Part shown: piece after piece, positions 9,461-18,717 of the stretch
How the letters are laid out: the number at the start of each line of letters is the position of its first letter
Position numbering within the stretch: position 1 is the stretch's first letter
Translations under genes and position numbers: made by a program
DNA from: Peptoniphilus timonensis JC401
Lineage (GTDB): Bacteria > Bacillota > Clostridia > Tissierellales > Peptoniphilaceae
Assembly: GCF_000312025.1 (NCBI RefSeq)
Contig: NZ_HE978595.1
Location: 227,791 to 288,842 of the forward strand
Direction of reading: 5' to 3'
Length of the DNA: 61,052 bases
Notes under the pieces: model-generated
The model's input: the letters and a program-made list of their open reading frames with translations, nothing else
Told to the model about the DNA's origin: nothing
The model's database searches: none

Positions 9461-10897
9461 TTAGCTAAGTTTTTTATCTTCCTTTGCTCTTATCATTGGT
9501 AAAATTACTCCAAGTGCAACAAGTACAAGTGGTGTAATTACGTTAAGTGCCATTTGCATTGGGTCATCTGAAATCATTCCTAGCATACAGCAAGCAGCTG
9601 TTACTATAAAGCACCAGAAGCCAAAGAATAAAGCAAGGCCTTGTTTACGAGTAAAGTAGAAATCTCTTTCTACATCGCCTCTGTTCTTTCTCAAGAAAAT
9701 ATATGCCAAGAATACCCATAAATAACGAAGTGGCATTGTAATTGAGTTAAGTTTTGTAAGTTGTCTTAATACTGTTGCAGCACCTGGCACAAGAATTTGT
9801 GCAAGGATAATTGAACCAGCAAGAACAATTATAAGTTTAATACCATTGATGTAAGCTCCATATTTATTTTTCTTTAGAAGCTTTCTTGGAATGTATTTAT
9901 TTGTCTTATCATCATCAAGTAGCATTCTTAATGGTGCATCAATACTTACAACAAGTGTAGAGAATTGACCAATAGTGTTACATAAAGCGTAAACAATCAT
10001 AAGTGCATTTCCAAGTCCATAATATTCCCCAACTTTTTGGAATGCCCAATAAGCACCATTAGCTGCATAAGAGTCAAAAGTTGCTGGATCTGAATTAATA
10101 ATAGCAGGATCAAACATCATTCCCATAGCAATAGTACCAAAAATAGCTGAAATAATTACCATTACAGCAGCAAAAATCATTGCTTTAGGGAATTGCTTTG
10201 AAGGGTTACCTTCCAGGTTGTTTACATAAGGACTCATCTTTTCAATACCACCAACAGCAAATACAAGAATTGATAAAGAAGTGAAATACTTCATATCAAA
10301 TGTTGGGATTAAATTATTAAGAGACCAGTCCATAGCTTGGTAACCACCATTTGGATTGATCTTTGGTGCAGCAAGCATCATTAAAATATAAAGAATACCC
10401 ATAACAAACATACTTGAACCTGCAATAGTTGCAAGGTTTTTAAGTGGGTTAAGTCCCCTACTTGCTACCCAACAGAAAATTAAAAATACTGCTAGAGTTG
10501 CGATTTGTACATAAACAGTTGGTAGTGAGTCATAAACTTCTGCGTTTTGGAAGAACATCCAGCTCATTGCCTTTAGTCCACCAGAACCCTTAGAAGCGAT
10601 GTAGGTAATGTGACATGCCCAATAAGTCCAACCTGCGTAATAAGCTAGCTTATCGCTAGAAGTTGATCTTATCCATGATGTAACTCCACCACCCTCATCC
10701 TTGAAGGCTGAACCAAGTTCCCCAACCATTAGAGCGTTTGGAATAAAATAAAGTGCGAACATTAGGATCCATGAAAATATTACTTGAATTCCGTTAAAGA
10801 ATACGAAACCGTTAACAACATTTCCAAAACCCCATAAAGTGGAAAATGCCATAAAAGCCAGCGCATTCCACTTAATTTTCTTTTGTGAATCTTGCAT
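9461..10897 (-). CDS. APC-superfamily amino acid permease
   Basis: A 478-aa integral membrane protein with about 12 hydrophobic segments. The N-terminal half (ALAFMAFSTLWGFGNVVNG, then GELGSAFKDEGGGVTSWI) matches the APC glutamate/GABA-antiporter-like branch, in which the GG-rich helix-1 region binds substrate. The substrate is not readable from sequence. The neighbouring M18 aminopeptidase suggests amino acid or dipeptide exchange. ATG 10897 has GAGGAGAG upstream. A promoter is visible at 10939-10967. Confidence 0.85.
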   Translation of the reverse strand: MQDSQKKIKWNALAFMAFSTLWGFGNVVNGFVFFNGIQVIFSWILMFALYFIPNALMVGELGSAFKDEGGGVTSWIRSTSSDKLAYYAGWTYWACHITYIASKGSGGLKAMSWMFFQNAEVYDSLPTVYVQIATLAVFLIFCWVASRGLNPLKNLATIAGSSMFVMGILYILMMLAAPKINPNGGYQAMDWSLNNLIPTFDMKYFTSLSILVFAVGGIEKMSPYVNNLEGNPSKQFPKAMIFAAVMVIISAIFGTIAMGMMFDPAIINSDPATFDSYAANGAYWAFQKVGEYYGLGNALMIVYALCNTIGQFSTLVVSIDAPLRMLLDDDKTNKYIPRKLLKKNKYGAYINGIKLIIVLAGSIILAQILVPGAATVLRQLTKLNSITMPLRYLWVFLAYIFLRKNRGDVERDFYFTRKQGLALFFGFWCFIVTAACCMLGMISDDPMQMALNVITPLVLVALGVILPMIRAKEDKKLS

Positions 10898-10938
10898 TTA
10901 AACTCTCCTCTCATAAAAATAATTGCATGATTTAGTTA

Positions 10939-10967
10939 ATTATAACCTTAAAAAAATAAGTCGTCTA
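10939..10967 (-). promoter_or_regulatory. Promoter of the permease-aminopeptidase operon
   Basis: Minus-strand -35 TAGACG (10962-10967), 17-nt spacer, -10 TATAAT (10939-10944), about 40 bp upstream of the permease start. The rest of the gap to 11200 is AT-rich with nothing else recognised. Confidence 0.5.
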
Positions 10968-11209
10968 GTGAAAATAAGAATTTATAAAAACATTTTTCTT
11001 GCTTGCTTTTTTGGATTGACGCTTTAAATCACTTTATAAATAAAGTTTTATATCCCTTAATATACAAATTTATAGTGGTTTTACGTGAGAAATTATTATA
11101 TTTATAAAAATTTCATCTCAAGACTCTTCTCTAAAAATACAATTTTATAGAGAATTTAAAAGTGTATTTTTCCTTTGTTTTCTTATTAAAAATTTTGTTT
11201 TACCCCTTT

Positions 11210-11545
11210 AAGAGCCTATTACCGGCAGCATTCCGCTTCTATTATATTTATTTATATTTATTCATTTTCTATCACATAAATCCTTTAATATATTCCCTAT
11301 ATCTTGTTTTAATCTTCCATAAATTACTTGTATCCTATATTTTGGAGCAAATACTACGTGATACTTACAATTCCAGGATGTATGTGATAAACTATTTTTA
11401 TTCATTTTAGGATACCTCCCTTTTCTATATATGCTACTGCCAGTAACATATATAGTTTATCATGGAAGGTTTTTTGCTTGAAGCTAAAGCTTTTTTTCCT
11501 ACCACCAGCATAGCTGGTGGTTTATTCATGCTAAAGCGAACAAAA
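11210..11545 (-). mobile_element. Decayed IS200/IS605-type element
   Basis: Holds the truncated tnpA at 11262-11405. An 8-bp perfect stem CCACCAGC-ATA-GCTGGTGG (within 11501-11521) sits upstream of tnpA, where IS200 left ends carry a subterminal hairpin. A GC-richer block at about 11213-11237 (GCCTATTACCGGCAGCATTC) may be the right-end remnant. The body of tnpA is missing, so the element is internally deleted. Exact ends were not determined. It abuts the terminator of the NCS1 permease gene, at the edge of the catabolic island. Confidence 0.65.
11262..11405 (-). pseudogene. tnpA: IS200 transposase TnpA N-terminal remnant
   Basis: A 47-codon ORF beginning MNKNSLSHTSWNCKYHVVFA and then PKYRIQVIYG, which closely resembles the Y1 transposase start (SLAHTKWxCKYHIVFxPKYRRKVIY). 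It has GGGAGG upstream. It stops after KDLCDRK. The HUH motif and catalytic Tyr, expected about 20 and 80 residues further on, are absent, so it is inactive. Confidence 0.75.
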
Positions 11546-11547
11546 AA

Positions 11548-11569
11548 GAGACTCGAATTAACGAGTCTC
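11548..11569 (-). terminator. Terminator of the hydantoin/diaminopropionate operon
   Basis: Hairpin GAGACTCG-AATTAA-CGAGTCTC. Read on the minus strand it is followed by a U tract. It lies 70 bp after the NCS1 permease stop. Confidence 0.8.
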
Positions 11570-11636
11570 CTCAATATTTGACATAGCGTTGAAATAAATT
11601 TTACCTTCTTAAAATATATTCCATTAGTTCCAGAGC

Positions 11637-13034
11637 TTAGTTTTCTTCTAATAGGACTGACTTACCTATATTTTGGTCATACTTTTTCAACACAACAGAT
11701 TTCATTAAAACATAATATACTACAACACTTATTAAAAGTCCTGCGTAAAAAGCATAGTCCCCAGCAAATAGGGCCAGACCGAATGATAAAAATGTTGCTA
11801 AAACTGCTGCAAAGTTATATCCATTTTTATAATTATATTGCCCTTCAGGGTTATATAAGTCTTTTATATTAACCTGAGTTTTTCTTATCAAGAAATAATC
11901 TGTTAATATTATACCGATTACTGGTCCTAACATTAATGAGATCCATGACTGAATAGTAACCAGGAATCCACCTTGACTTTGTAATTTCCATGGCATCATC
12001 AAAATACTGATACATCCACAGATTATTGTACTGTATGAGTATTTTAACTTAGGAAAAATATTTAATAAAGCAAGTGATGGTGGAAGCAAGTTAGCAGCTG
12101 TATTCGTACTCCACTGAGCAAACATTATAACTATCAAACACAATGATACCATAACTTTATTTGTAAAAAGATGAGGTACTACATCATTTAAGTCCCAGAA
12201 TCCTGTTGTTATTCCTGCTATAACTCCAACAAGCATAGTTAATACTCCAACTAGCATCAACCCAATTACTTGTCCAACTATAGCTCTTTTATTTCTTTTC
12301 CAAAAATTCATTTTATGGAAATCAGGATATCTTTTTATTTGTCTAGTCAAATCGCCACCATTAAGTGCCATTGTAATCCATCCGCCTGCAATACCTGATA
12401 TAGCAAACGGTATTGAGTAACCACCTTCAGCAGTAGTTGCCATTACGTCTGGTATGGTGATGTTATAGACATTCAGTATCTTGATAGTAATAGCCGTAAA
12501 CATTATGGCCAAACACGGAATCGCAATCCAACCAAACTTAGCCATAGCCTCTACTCCGTACATAGTATTCATAATTTGTACTGCTGCAAAAATAATTATA
12601 ATTACAGTCAAATTATCAAAGCCAGGGACAAATATACCGAACATTGTATTTAGTGAATTCGCCCCAACCCATGTTAGAAAACCAAACCAGTAAAGCCCAG
12701 GAATAGCTCTAATTATACTGGCTATATATGATCCCTTATAGCCGAATGGAGCTCTTATATATGCTGCAAACGGTATTCCATATTTTGTTCCAATATCCCC
12801 AACCATCGCTGTAAGTAATGTAACAATTCCATACCCTATAATCATTACAAGCGATATCATAAGAGGTGACAGCCCTTTACCATTATCAAAATATTGTGCC
12901 CCTAAACTAAACGCAACTATGTTTATTGTCATTCCCGACCACAATATAATATAATCTGCCAACGACATAGTTCTTTCGTTATCACTTGTAGGCATGAGCT
13001 CTTTATTTTTTAGTGAGTTATTATTATTATTCAT
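11637..13034 (-). CDS. NCS1 family nucleobase/hydantoin/allantoin permease
   Basis: A 465-aa membrane protein with about 12 helices. NCS1 features include LADYIILWSGMTINIVAFSLG, AYIRAPFGYKG and GLYWFGFLTWVGANSLN, which corresponds to the Trp-containing substrate region of Mhp1-type hydantoin transporters. Family members move cytosine, uracil, allantoin or hydantoins with Na+ or H+. It is the last gene of the dpaL-ygeY-D-aminoacylase-hydantoinase cluster, 15 bp after the hydantoinase gene, so uptake of a cyclic ureide or hydantoin is the likely role (inference). ATG 13034 has GGAGGG 8 nt upstream. Confidence 0.85.
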   Translation of the reverse strand: MNNNNNSLKNKELMPTSDNERTMSLADYIILWSGMTINIVAFSLGAQYFDNGKGLSPLMISLVMIIGYGIVTLLTAMVGDIGTKYGIPFAAYIRAPFGYKGSYIASIIRAIPGLYWFGFLTWVGANSLNTMFGIFVPGFDNLTVIIIIFAAVQIMNTMYGVEAMAKFGWIAIPCLAIMFTAITIKILNVYNITIPDVMATTAEGGYSIPFAISGIAGGWITMALNGGDLTRQIKRYPDFHKMNFWKRNKRAIVGQVIGLMLVGVLTMLVGVIAGITTGFWDLNDVVPHLFTNKVMVSLCLIVIMFAQWSTNTAANLLPPSLALLNIFPKLKYSYSTIICGCISILMMPWKLQSQGGFLVTIQSWISLMLGPVIGIILTDYFLIRKTQVNIKDLYNPEGQYNYKNGYNFAAVLATFLSFGLALFAGDYAFYAGLLISVVVYYVLMKSVVLKKYDQNIGKSVLLEEN

Positions 13035-13048
13035 ACTTAACCCTCCAG

Positions 13049-14470
13049 TTATAAATCAAATTTTTGTATAATATTTTGATCAATTGACCTTTCTACAAAC
13101 TTGCCTGCAAACTTTTCTCCGTAAAACTTTCCATCTTCAATTATTATATTTCCGTGAGAAATCGTCATTTCAGGATACCCTTTAATTTCCATTCCTTCGT
13201 GTAAACAATAGCTTATGTTGTTGTGAAGTACATCTTTACTTAATGTGACTTCTTTATCCATATCAACTATTACTATGTCCGCATCTGATCCTACTGCCAA
13301 AATACCTTTTTGAGGGAAACATCCATAAACTTTCGCAATATTCGTACTAGTTAAAGCAACTACATCATTGATACTTATTCTTCCTTTATTGACCCCTTCA
13401 GAAAGCATTATTGGTAATCTAACTTCTAATCCAGACAAACCATTAACAACTTTTCTGAAATCTTGTATAAACTTTCCTTCAGAGTCTTTTTCTAAGAACA
13501 TTGACTTTTCATCAACATCAAATGTACAGTCGTCAGAACCTATTAATGAAATAGTTTTATCTTTTATACCATCCCATAGTTCGTCAGCTTGCTTTGGTGT
13601 TCTTAGTGGTGGAGAACATATAGCTAGATATCCGTCCTCCCTTTCATAAAGATCATCAAATAACGTTAAGTAGTGAGGACCTGTTTCAACATAAACTGGG
13701 AACCCTTTACTATGAGCCTCTCTAGCTACATCGAGAGCTTCTTTATTTGTTGTGTGAACAACAATGATACCCGTATCCACATACTTAGCAAACCAAACTG
13801 CTCTAGAAAATGCTTCAGCTTCACATAAAACAGGTTTACATTTGGCAAAATTCACCCATGATAAGTCATTCTTTTCTTCACATTCTCTTATATTGTTTTC
13901 AGCTATTGGATTACTTTCGCAGTGTAGCATCGGTAAACCTTTAACTTCTTTACATTTTTGGAAAACCTTAAGAATAGTTTCATCCTCAGCCATTACGCCT
14001 TCTTTTTTGTAAGTCATAAACATTTTAAATGTTGGTGTCCCATATTCTACTAGTTTGTCTATGTCTTTTAAAGTCGATTCATTTGCTTCAATAAATTTTC
14101 CATGCACGCTATAGTCAATTGCAGACTCTTCCATTTCTTTTCTTCTTGCTTTAACTTGTTCAAATGGAGATTGACCCCTTGACATATTAGCAAAATCCAT
14201 AAAAGTTGTTACTCCACCAAACGAAGCACTAATACTTTGTTCATAGAATGTATTAGCTCCTAATGCTCCTTGGAAAGGTGCCATACAGTGCATGTGAGCC
14301 TCTACTCCACCTGGCAAAACGTATTTACCAGTTGCATCAACTACCCTACTAGCTTGCTCATCAGAAAACTTCCCAATTTGAACAATTTTTCCATCTTTAA
14401 CAGCTAGATCATTTTCAATAGTGTAAGAATCATAAACTAACTTTCCATTTTTGATTATTAAATCGTACAT
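13049..14470 (-). CDS. hyuA: D-hydantoinase/dihydropyrimidinase
   Basis: A cyclic amidohydrolase that opens hydantoin or dihydropyrimidine rings to N-carbamoyl amino acids. Visible features are the N-terminal composite domain (MYDLIIKNGKLV), metal ligands in GGVEAHMHC, the lysine likely to be carboxylated in TFKMFMTYK, HCESNP, VVHTTNKEAL, and the Asp ligand in IGSDDCTF. The last reads SDD where most homologues have SDH. About 473 aa from ATG 14470, which has GGAGGG 5 nt upstream. A longer upstream frame to 14506 lacks an RBS. E. coli carries a homologue (hyuA/ygeZ) in its ygeW-X-Y cluster, the same association as here. Confidence 0.9.
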   Translation of the reverse strand: MYDLIIKNGKLVYDSYTIENDLAVKDGKIVQIGKFSDEQASRVVDATGKYVLPGGVEAHMHCMAPFQGALGANTFYEQSISASFGGVTTFMDFANMSRGQSPFEQVKARRKEMEESAIDYSVHGKFIEANESTLKDIDKLVEYGTPTFKMFMTYKKEGVMAEDETILKVFQKCKEVKGLPMLHCESNPIAENNIRECEEKNDLSWVNFAKCKPVLCEAEAFSRAVWFAKYVDTGIIVVHTTNKEALDVAREAHSKGFPVYVETGPHYLTLFDDLYEREDGYLAICSPPLRTPKQADELWDGIKDKTISLIGSDDCTFDVDEKSMFLEKDSEGKFIQDFRKVVNGLSGLEVRLPIMLSEGVNKGRISINDVVALTSTNIAKVYGCFPQKGILAVGSDADIVIVDMDKEVTLSKDVLHNNISYCLHEGMEIKGYPEMTISHGNIIIEDGKFYGEKFAGKFVERSIDQNIIQKFDL

Positions 14471-14527
14471 AAAAACCCTCCATTTTCTTAATTTCTTATT
14501 AAACAAATAGCTTGAGCAAAAATCAAT

Positions 14528-16113
14528 TTATCTACCTTTAAACCTTAAAACTTTTCCTGCTTTTTTAGGAGTAGCCTTTCCTTCTTCGATCAATATATTT
14601 CCGTTTATTATAGAATAGCCAATACCTGTTGCCAATTGTTTAGGGTTTGTATAGTCGCCATTATCTTTAATGTTGTCAAAGTCTATTACTAATATGTCTG
14701 CTGCATATCCATCTTTTAGGTATCCTCTATCTGTAATTCCTATTGTGTCTGCTGCTTTACCAGTCATTTTTCTGATAGCAACTTCAACTGGAAATACTTT
14801 TTCATCTCTACAATATTTTCCAAGAACTCTTGCAAAAGCACCATAAAGCCTTGGGTGTGGTTTTGCACCTATTATTCCATCTGTACAAACATTTTGTTCA
14901 TCTCTCATCATAAATGTCTTTATATGTTCTTCTTTACCATAGAAATCCACAAGACCAACAATATTTTCTTCATCTCTAATTAAGTCAAATATTGCATCAT
15001 AAGGATCTTTATTTGTTGCTTCTCCTAATTCGACCAGATTCATACCAACGTATTTTTCTGATTCTTCGTTCTTAACAAATGTTATATATATTCCCTCAAG
15101 TCCTGCAAAGTCTATGAAGTTATCCCATCCAGGAATTCCATTTTTGATGTCCTTTTTCATTTTTTCACGAAGTTCTGGATCCTTAAGTCTTTCTATTAAC
15201 TTATCAGTTCCTCCATCGTGTACCCATGGTGGAAGGATTACAGACATCATTGTTGATCCTGCGACATATGGATATTGGTCAAAGGAAATTGTTAGTCCTT
15301 CTTCTTTTGCGTCATCGAGTTTTTTAAGATTCCTGGAATTAAGTCCCAGTTGTTCTTTCCACAGATTTTAAAGTGTGAGAAGTGAGTTCTACATCCACCT
15401 TCTCTTGCAATCTTTAGAATTTCATCCATGGATTCAAGCATTGCATCTGCTTCTGATCTTTGGTGAGTTACAAAAACTCCGCCATTTTTCTTTATAACTT
15501 TTCCTAGATCAATAAACTCATCTACATCTGCATATACACATGGTGGGTAAATCATTCCTGTACTCATCCCAAAAGCACCAGCATCAAAAGCTTTTTGAAG
15601 TTCTTCGTTCATTCTCTCTTGTTCCTCTGCTGTTGGCTTTCTATTTTCAAGTCCCATACTAACCATTCTCACATTTCCATGTGGTGCAAGGTAGGCGATA
15701 TTTGGTCCAAGATCTAGTTTGTCAACTTTATTTAAGTATTCTTCTACGCTTCTCCAGTCCCATTCATAATCATATTCACCTTCTAGTCCAGCCATTGCTT
15801 TTTTCCAAGGTTTAACTGTCTCATCATTAACTGGTGCTGGTCCCATACCATCTTGAGCAACAAGTTCTGTCGTAATTCCTTGAAATAGTTTTGGTGCAAG
15901 ATATGGATCTTCTATTACTAACATTGAGGAGTGGGAGTGAGTGTCAATAAATCCAGGAGTAACTAATCTCCCTTTTGCATCTATAACTCTGTCTGCCTCA
16001 ACTTTTCCATCAACAAAATACATTTTTTCATCTTTAATAGCTATGTTTTTCTTGTAAGGTTTTGAGCCAGTTCCATCTACAACTGTTCCGTTTTTTATCA
16101 AAATATCGTACAT
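14528..16113 (-). CDS. N-acyl-D-amino-acid deacylase (one frameshift)
   Basis: An amidohydrolase-fold D-aminoacylase that hydrolyses N-acyl-D-amino acids. The N-terminal part shows MYDILIKNGTVVDGTGSKP, the HxH metal motif in PGFIDTHSHSSM, and VTHQRSEADAM. The C-terminal part shows DGIIGAKPHPRLYGAFARVL and KMTGKAADTIGI. The frame breaks in the T6 run at 15320-15325. Adding one base joins GILKKLDDAKEEGL to the downstream part, giving about 528 aa, the normal length. It sits between ygeY (13 bp) and hyuA (57 bp). With the hydantoinase and DAL it suggests use of D-amino-acid derivatives (inference). Confidence 0.87.
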
Positions 16114-16125
16114 AACCTATCTCCT

Positions 16126-17298
16126 TTATACTAGTAATGCTTCCATTACTGCCTCGTAAGAATCTACAACTTTTTCAAGTTCTGAAACTTCTATATATTC
16201 GTTAACTGTGTGAGCTAAGTTTTCTCTTGATGGTCCAATGCCTAGAGTTTTTATCTTTGCTTCTCCTGCATAGTGACTGCCATTGGTACAGAAGTTGTAT
16301 TGGGTTATGTCTGGATTTTGTCCCTTATCTTTTAGTTTTGCTACAACTTTTTCAACCCAATCTTCCTCTTCGTCAAAGATCCAGCCTGGGAAAAATCTTT
16401 CCCCCTCAATAATTTCTCCAGTGAAGCAATTTTCCTCTCCTATTGAGTAATAGGCCCTGGCTTTAAGTTCACTGTCTTCTTTCATTAATTTTTCCAAAAG
16501 TTCATTTATTGGAGCCAAGACTGATTCTTTAGTTTCATCAACTAAGAGTCTCCTGTCATAAGTTGCAATACATTTTTCTGGCACAACTGATGCTCCTGGA
16601 TAAGGACTTGATTTAATGTCAACTAGTTCTAATATTCCATATCCAAGTCTATCGTGGTGAGTTGGCTTTAGATCTCTTATTGCTTCTATTACCTTGCACA
16701 TCTTGTAAACTGCGTTGATCCCCTTTTCTGGATTTGCTGAGTGAGCTGGCTTTCCTAAAACTTCAATTTTGATTTCTGCCCTTCCCCTTTGTCCTATTTT
16801 TACATTGCAGTTTGATGCTTCACCAATTATTACATAGTCTGGCTTTGCATATGCACTTACTTCTCTAGCAGCAACTCCTTCAAAACATTCTTCGTGAACA
16901 ATTCCTGCTACATAAATTTCTCCAGCAAAGTCTCCAGCAGTTTTTTCATTAAAGTTTCTAGCTGCAACTGCCATTGATGCAAGTGCACCTTTCATGTCAC
17001 TTGTTCCTCTTCCATAGATTTTGTCATCATGGATTTCTGCTTCAAAAGGAGGATATTTCCATTCAATTTCGTCAGTTACAGGCACTGTATCCATATGTCC
17101 ATCAAATACAATCTTTGGTCCTGGTCTAGAACCCTTGATGTGGCCAATTGTGTTTCCATATTTATCAACATGGACATCGTCAAAGCCATTTTCTTTAAAG
17201 AATTTTGCTAACTCTTCCGATACGCCTTTTTCATTTCCTGAATAACTTTCATGTCTTATTAGCTTTTGTGTTAAGTCTACTGCATTTAACTTGCTCAT
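16126..17298 (-). CDS. ygeY: YgeY-like M20 metallohydrolase
   Basis: A 390-aa M20 amidohydrolase/peptidase of the type named selenium-metabolism hydrolase (YgeY). Motifs are FDGHMDTVPV (metal His and catalytic Asp), YGRGTSDMKGALASMA (bridging Asp), HEECFEG (general base Glu and metal Glu) and NFCTNGSHYAG. The substrate of this group is not established. It overlaps the dpaL stop by 4 bp (ATGA), so the two are translationally coupled, as ygeX-ygeY are neighbours in E. coli. No selenocysteine codon is visible here. Confidence 0.88.
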   Translation of the reverse strand: MSKLNAVDLTQKLIRHESYSGNEKGVSEELAKFFKENGFDDVHVDKYGNTIGHIKGSRPGPKIVFDGHMDTVPVTDEIEWKYPPFEAEIHDDKIYGRGTSDMKGALASMAVAARNFNEKTAGDFAGEIYVAGIVHEECFEGVAAREVSAYAKPDYVIIGEASNCNVKIGQRGRAEIKIEVLGKPAHSANPEKGINAVYKMCKVIEAIRDLKPTHHDRLGYGILELVDIKSSPYPGASVVPEKCIATYDRRLLVDETKESVLAPINELLEKLMKEDSELKARAYYSIGEENCFTGEIIEGERFFPGWIFDEEEDWVEKVVAKLKDKGQNPDITQYNFCTNGSHYAGEAKIKTLGIGPSRENLAHTVNEYIEVSELEKVVDSYEAVMEALLV

Positions 17299-18503
17299 TT
17301 CCTACCTCCTGTACTTTCGTATTTTCCATCCCAAACTATGTTTAAATAGTTTTTAGCATCTGTGTCGCCTTCTGTTGAAACAAATATTAAATTTGAATCT
17401 TCATTTATGTTTAGTTCCTTTCTTTCATCTTCATATCTATCGTCAGTTAAGATTTTTAAAATTGCACCGAAAGGAGCTGCTCCACTTTCTCCAGAGATGA
17501 TTTTCTTGTCATCTTTGTAAGAGTTTCCCAAAACTCTCATGCCAAAAGCAGCAAATTCGTCTGATGCGCTTATAAAATGTTCACAATTATCTAAAAGTAC
17601 CTTTAGCCCAAAAGTATTTGGTTCCCCACAAGCAAGTCCAGCCATTATTGTCTTATGGTCTCCACCAACTAAAACTCTTTCATTTGCTTTTGCAGACTCA
17701 TAAATACAAGCCACTGTATCTGGTTCAACTATTGTAATAATTGGCTTGTCATCCCCATAGATATTTGCAAAAAATCCTGTTGTGGCTGCTGCAAAAGACC
17801 CTACACCTGCTTGTAAAAATACATGCGTTGGTTTTAAATTCTTCTCTTGCAGACTTTCGTACATTTCCCAAGCAAGAGTCATGTAACCTTGCATGATCCA
17901 TTTTGGAATATCTTCGTAACCATCCCAAGCTGTATCTTGAACCATGATATAGTTTTTTTCTTCTGCAAGTTGATTAGCTTGTCTAACACATTCGTCGTAA
18001 TTTAAGTCTAAAACTTTTACTGTAGCGCCTTCTTTTTCAATATTCTTAACTCTTTCTTCGGCTGAGCCCCTTGGCATATATACAATTGATTTTTGATTTA
18101 ATTTATTTGCAGCCCATGCAACTCCACGACCGTGATTTCCATCAGTTGCAGTTATAAAAGTTACATCGCCTAATTTATCTTTTACCTCTTGTGATGTTAG
18201 CTTTTCAAAAGTTAGGTCCTTTATATCCATCCCAAGCTTTTCAGCAATTACCTTTCCAATTGCAAAACTTCCGCCAAGAACCTTAAAGGCATTTAAGTCA
18301 AACCTATAAGATTCGTCCTTAACTAAAATATTTTTTACTCCAGCCTTTTCTGCAAGATTTTTCAAATCAACAAAGGGAGTTTCTTCATACATAGGAAAGC
18401 CCATGTGGTAGTCATGAACCTCTCTTGCTACCTCTTCATTTAAGAAGCTCGTGTCGTATTTCTCTCTCCTGTCATCTTTAAGTCTCGTAAAAATTTTTAA
18501 CAT
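17295..18503 (-). CDS. dpaL: Diaminopropionate ammonia-lyase
   Basis: A PLP enzyme (fold type II, 402 aa) that converts 2,3-diaminopropionate of either stereochemistry to pyruvate and two ammonia. The Schiff-base lysine is Lys74 in SYRFDLNAFKVLGGSFA. TATDGNHGRGVAWAAN holds the phosphate loop and the catalytic Asp for the D-isomer. QDTAWDGY matches the second catalytic Asp. Length matches E. coli YgeX. It is the first gene of the island, with a leader shared with the divergent gntR gene, which probably controls it. Pyruvate and ammonia would feed fermentation. Confidence 0.93.
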   Translation of the reverse strand: MLKIFTRLKDDRREKYDTSFLNEEVAREVHDYHMGFPMYEETPFVDLKNLAEKAGVKNILVKDESYRFDLNAFKVLGGSFAIGKVIAEKLGMDIKDLTFEKLTSQEVKDKLGDVTFITATDGNHGRGVAWAANKLNQKSIVYMPRGSAEERVKNIEKEGATVKVLDLNYDECVRQANQLAEEKNYIMVQDTAWDGYEDIPKWIMQGYMTLAWEMYESLQEKNLKPTHVFLQAGVGSFAAATTGFFANIYGDDKPIITIVEPDTVACIYESAKANERVLVGGDHKTIMAGLACGEPNTFGLKVLLDNCEHFISASDEFAAFGMRVLGNSYKDDKKIISGESGAAPFGAILKILTDDRYEDERKELNINEDSNLIFVSTEGDTDAKNYLNIVWDGKYESTGGRK

Positions 18504-18717
18504 CCTATCTCTCCTTTGTTTAGTAAAATATGTAATAATTTTTTTAACCTTTTTATCTTATAATAACAATAACAATCTTTAATAGAATAACGGTTTCTTT
18601 TATTAAAGGTTGCTGTGTGATATATTACATATTATACTTTATATTTGAGATTTGTCAACTATACATTTTATTTTTTGTGATATACTTTAGATTAATAATA
18701 AATGTGAGGTTTTGATT
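18504..18717. promoter_or_regulatory. Divergent dpaL/gntR control region with inverted repeats
   Basis: AT-rich intergenic DNA. ATATGTAATA at 18528-18537 recurs as its exact reverse complement at 18623-18632, bracketing a CTTTAATA...TATTAAAG dyad near 18575-18607. These are plausible operators for the adjacent GntR regulator. TGTGATATA also occurs twice (about 18616 and 18676). Confidence 0.4.

Noticed and set aside
16126-18503. Selenoprotein or selenium pathway, suggested by the YgeY family name
   Set aside because: No in-frame TGA, SECIS-like element or selenium genes visible.
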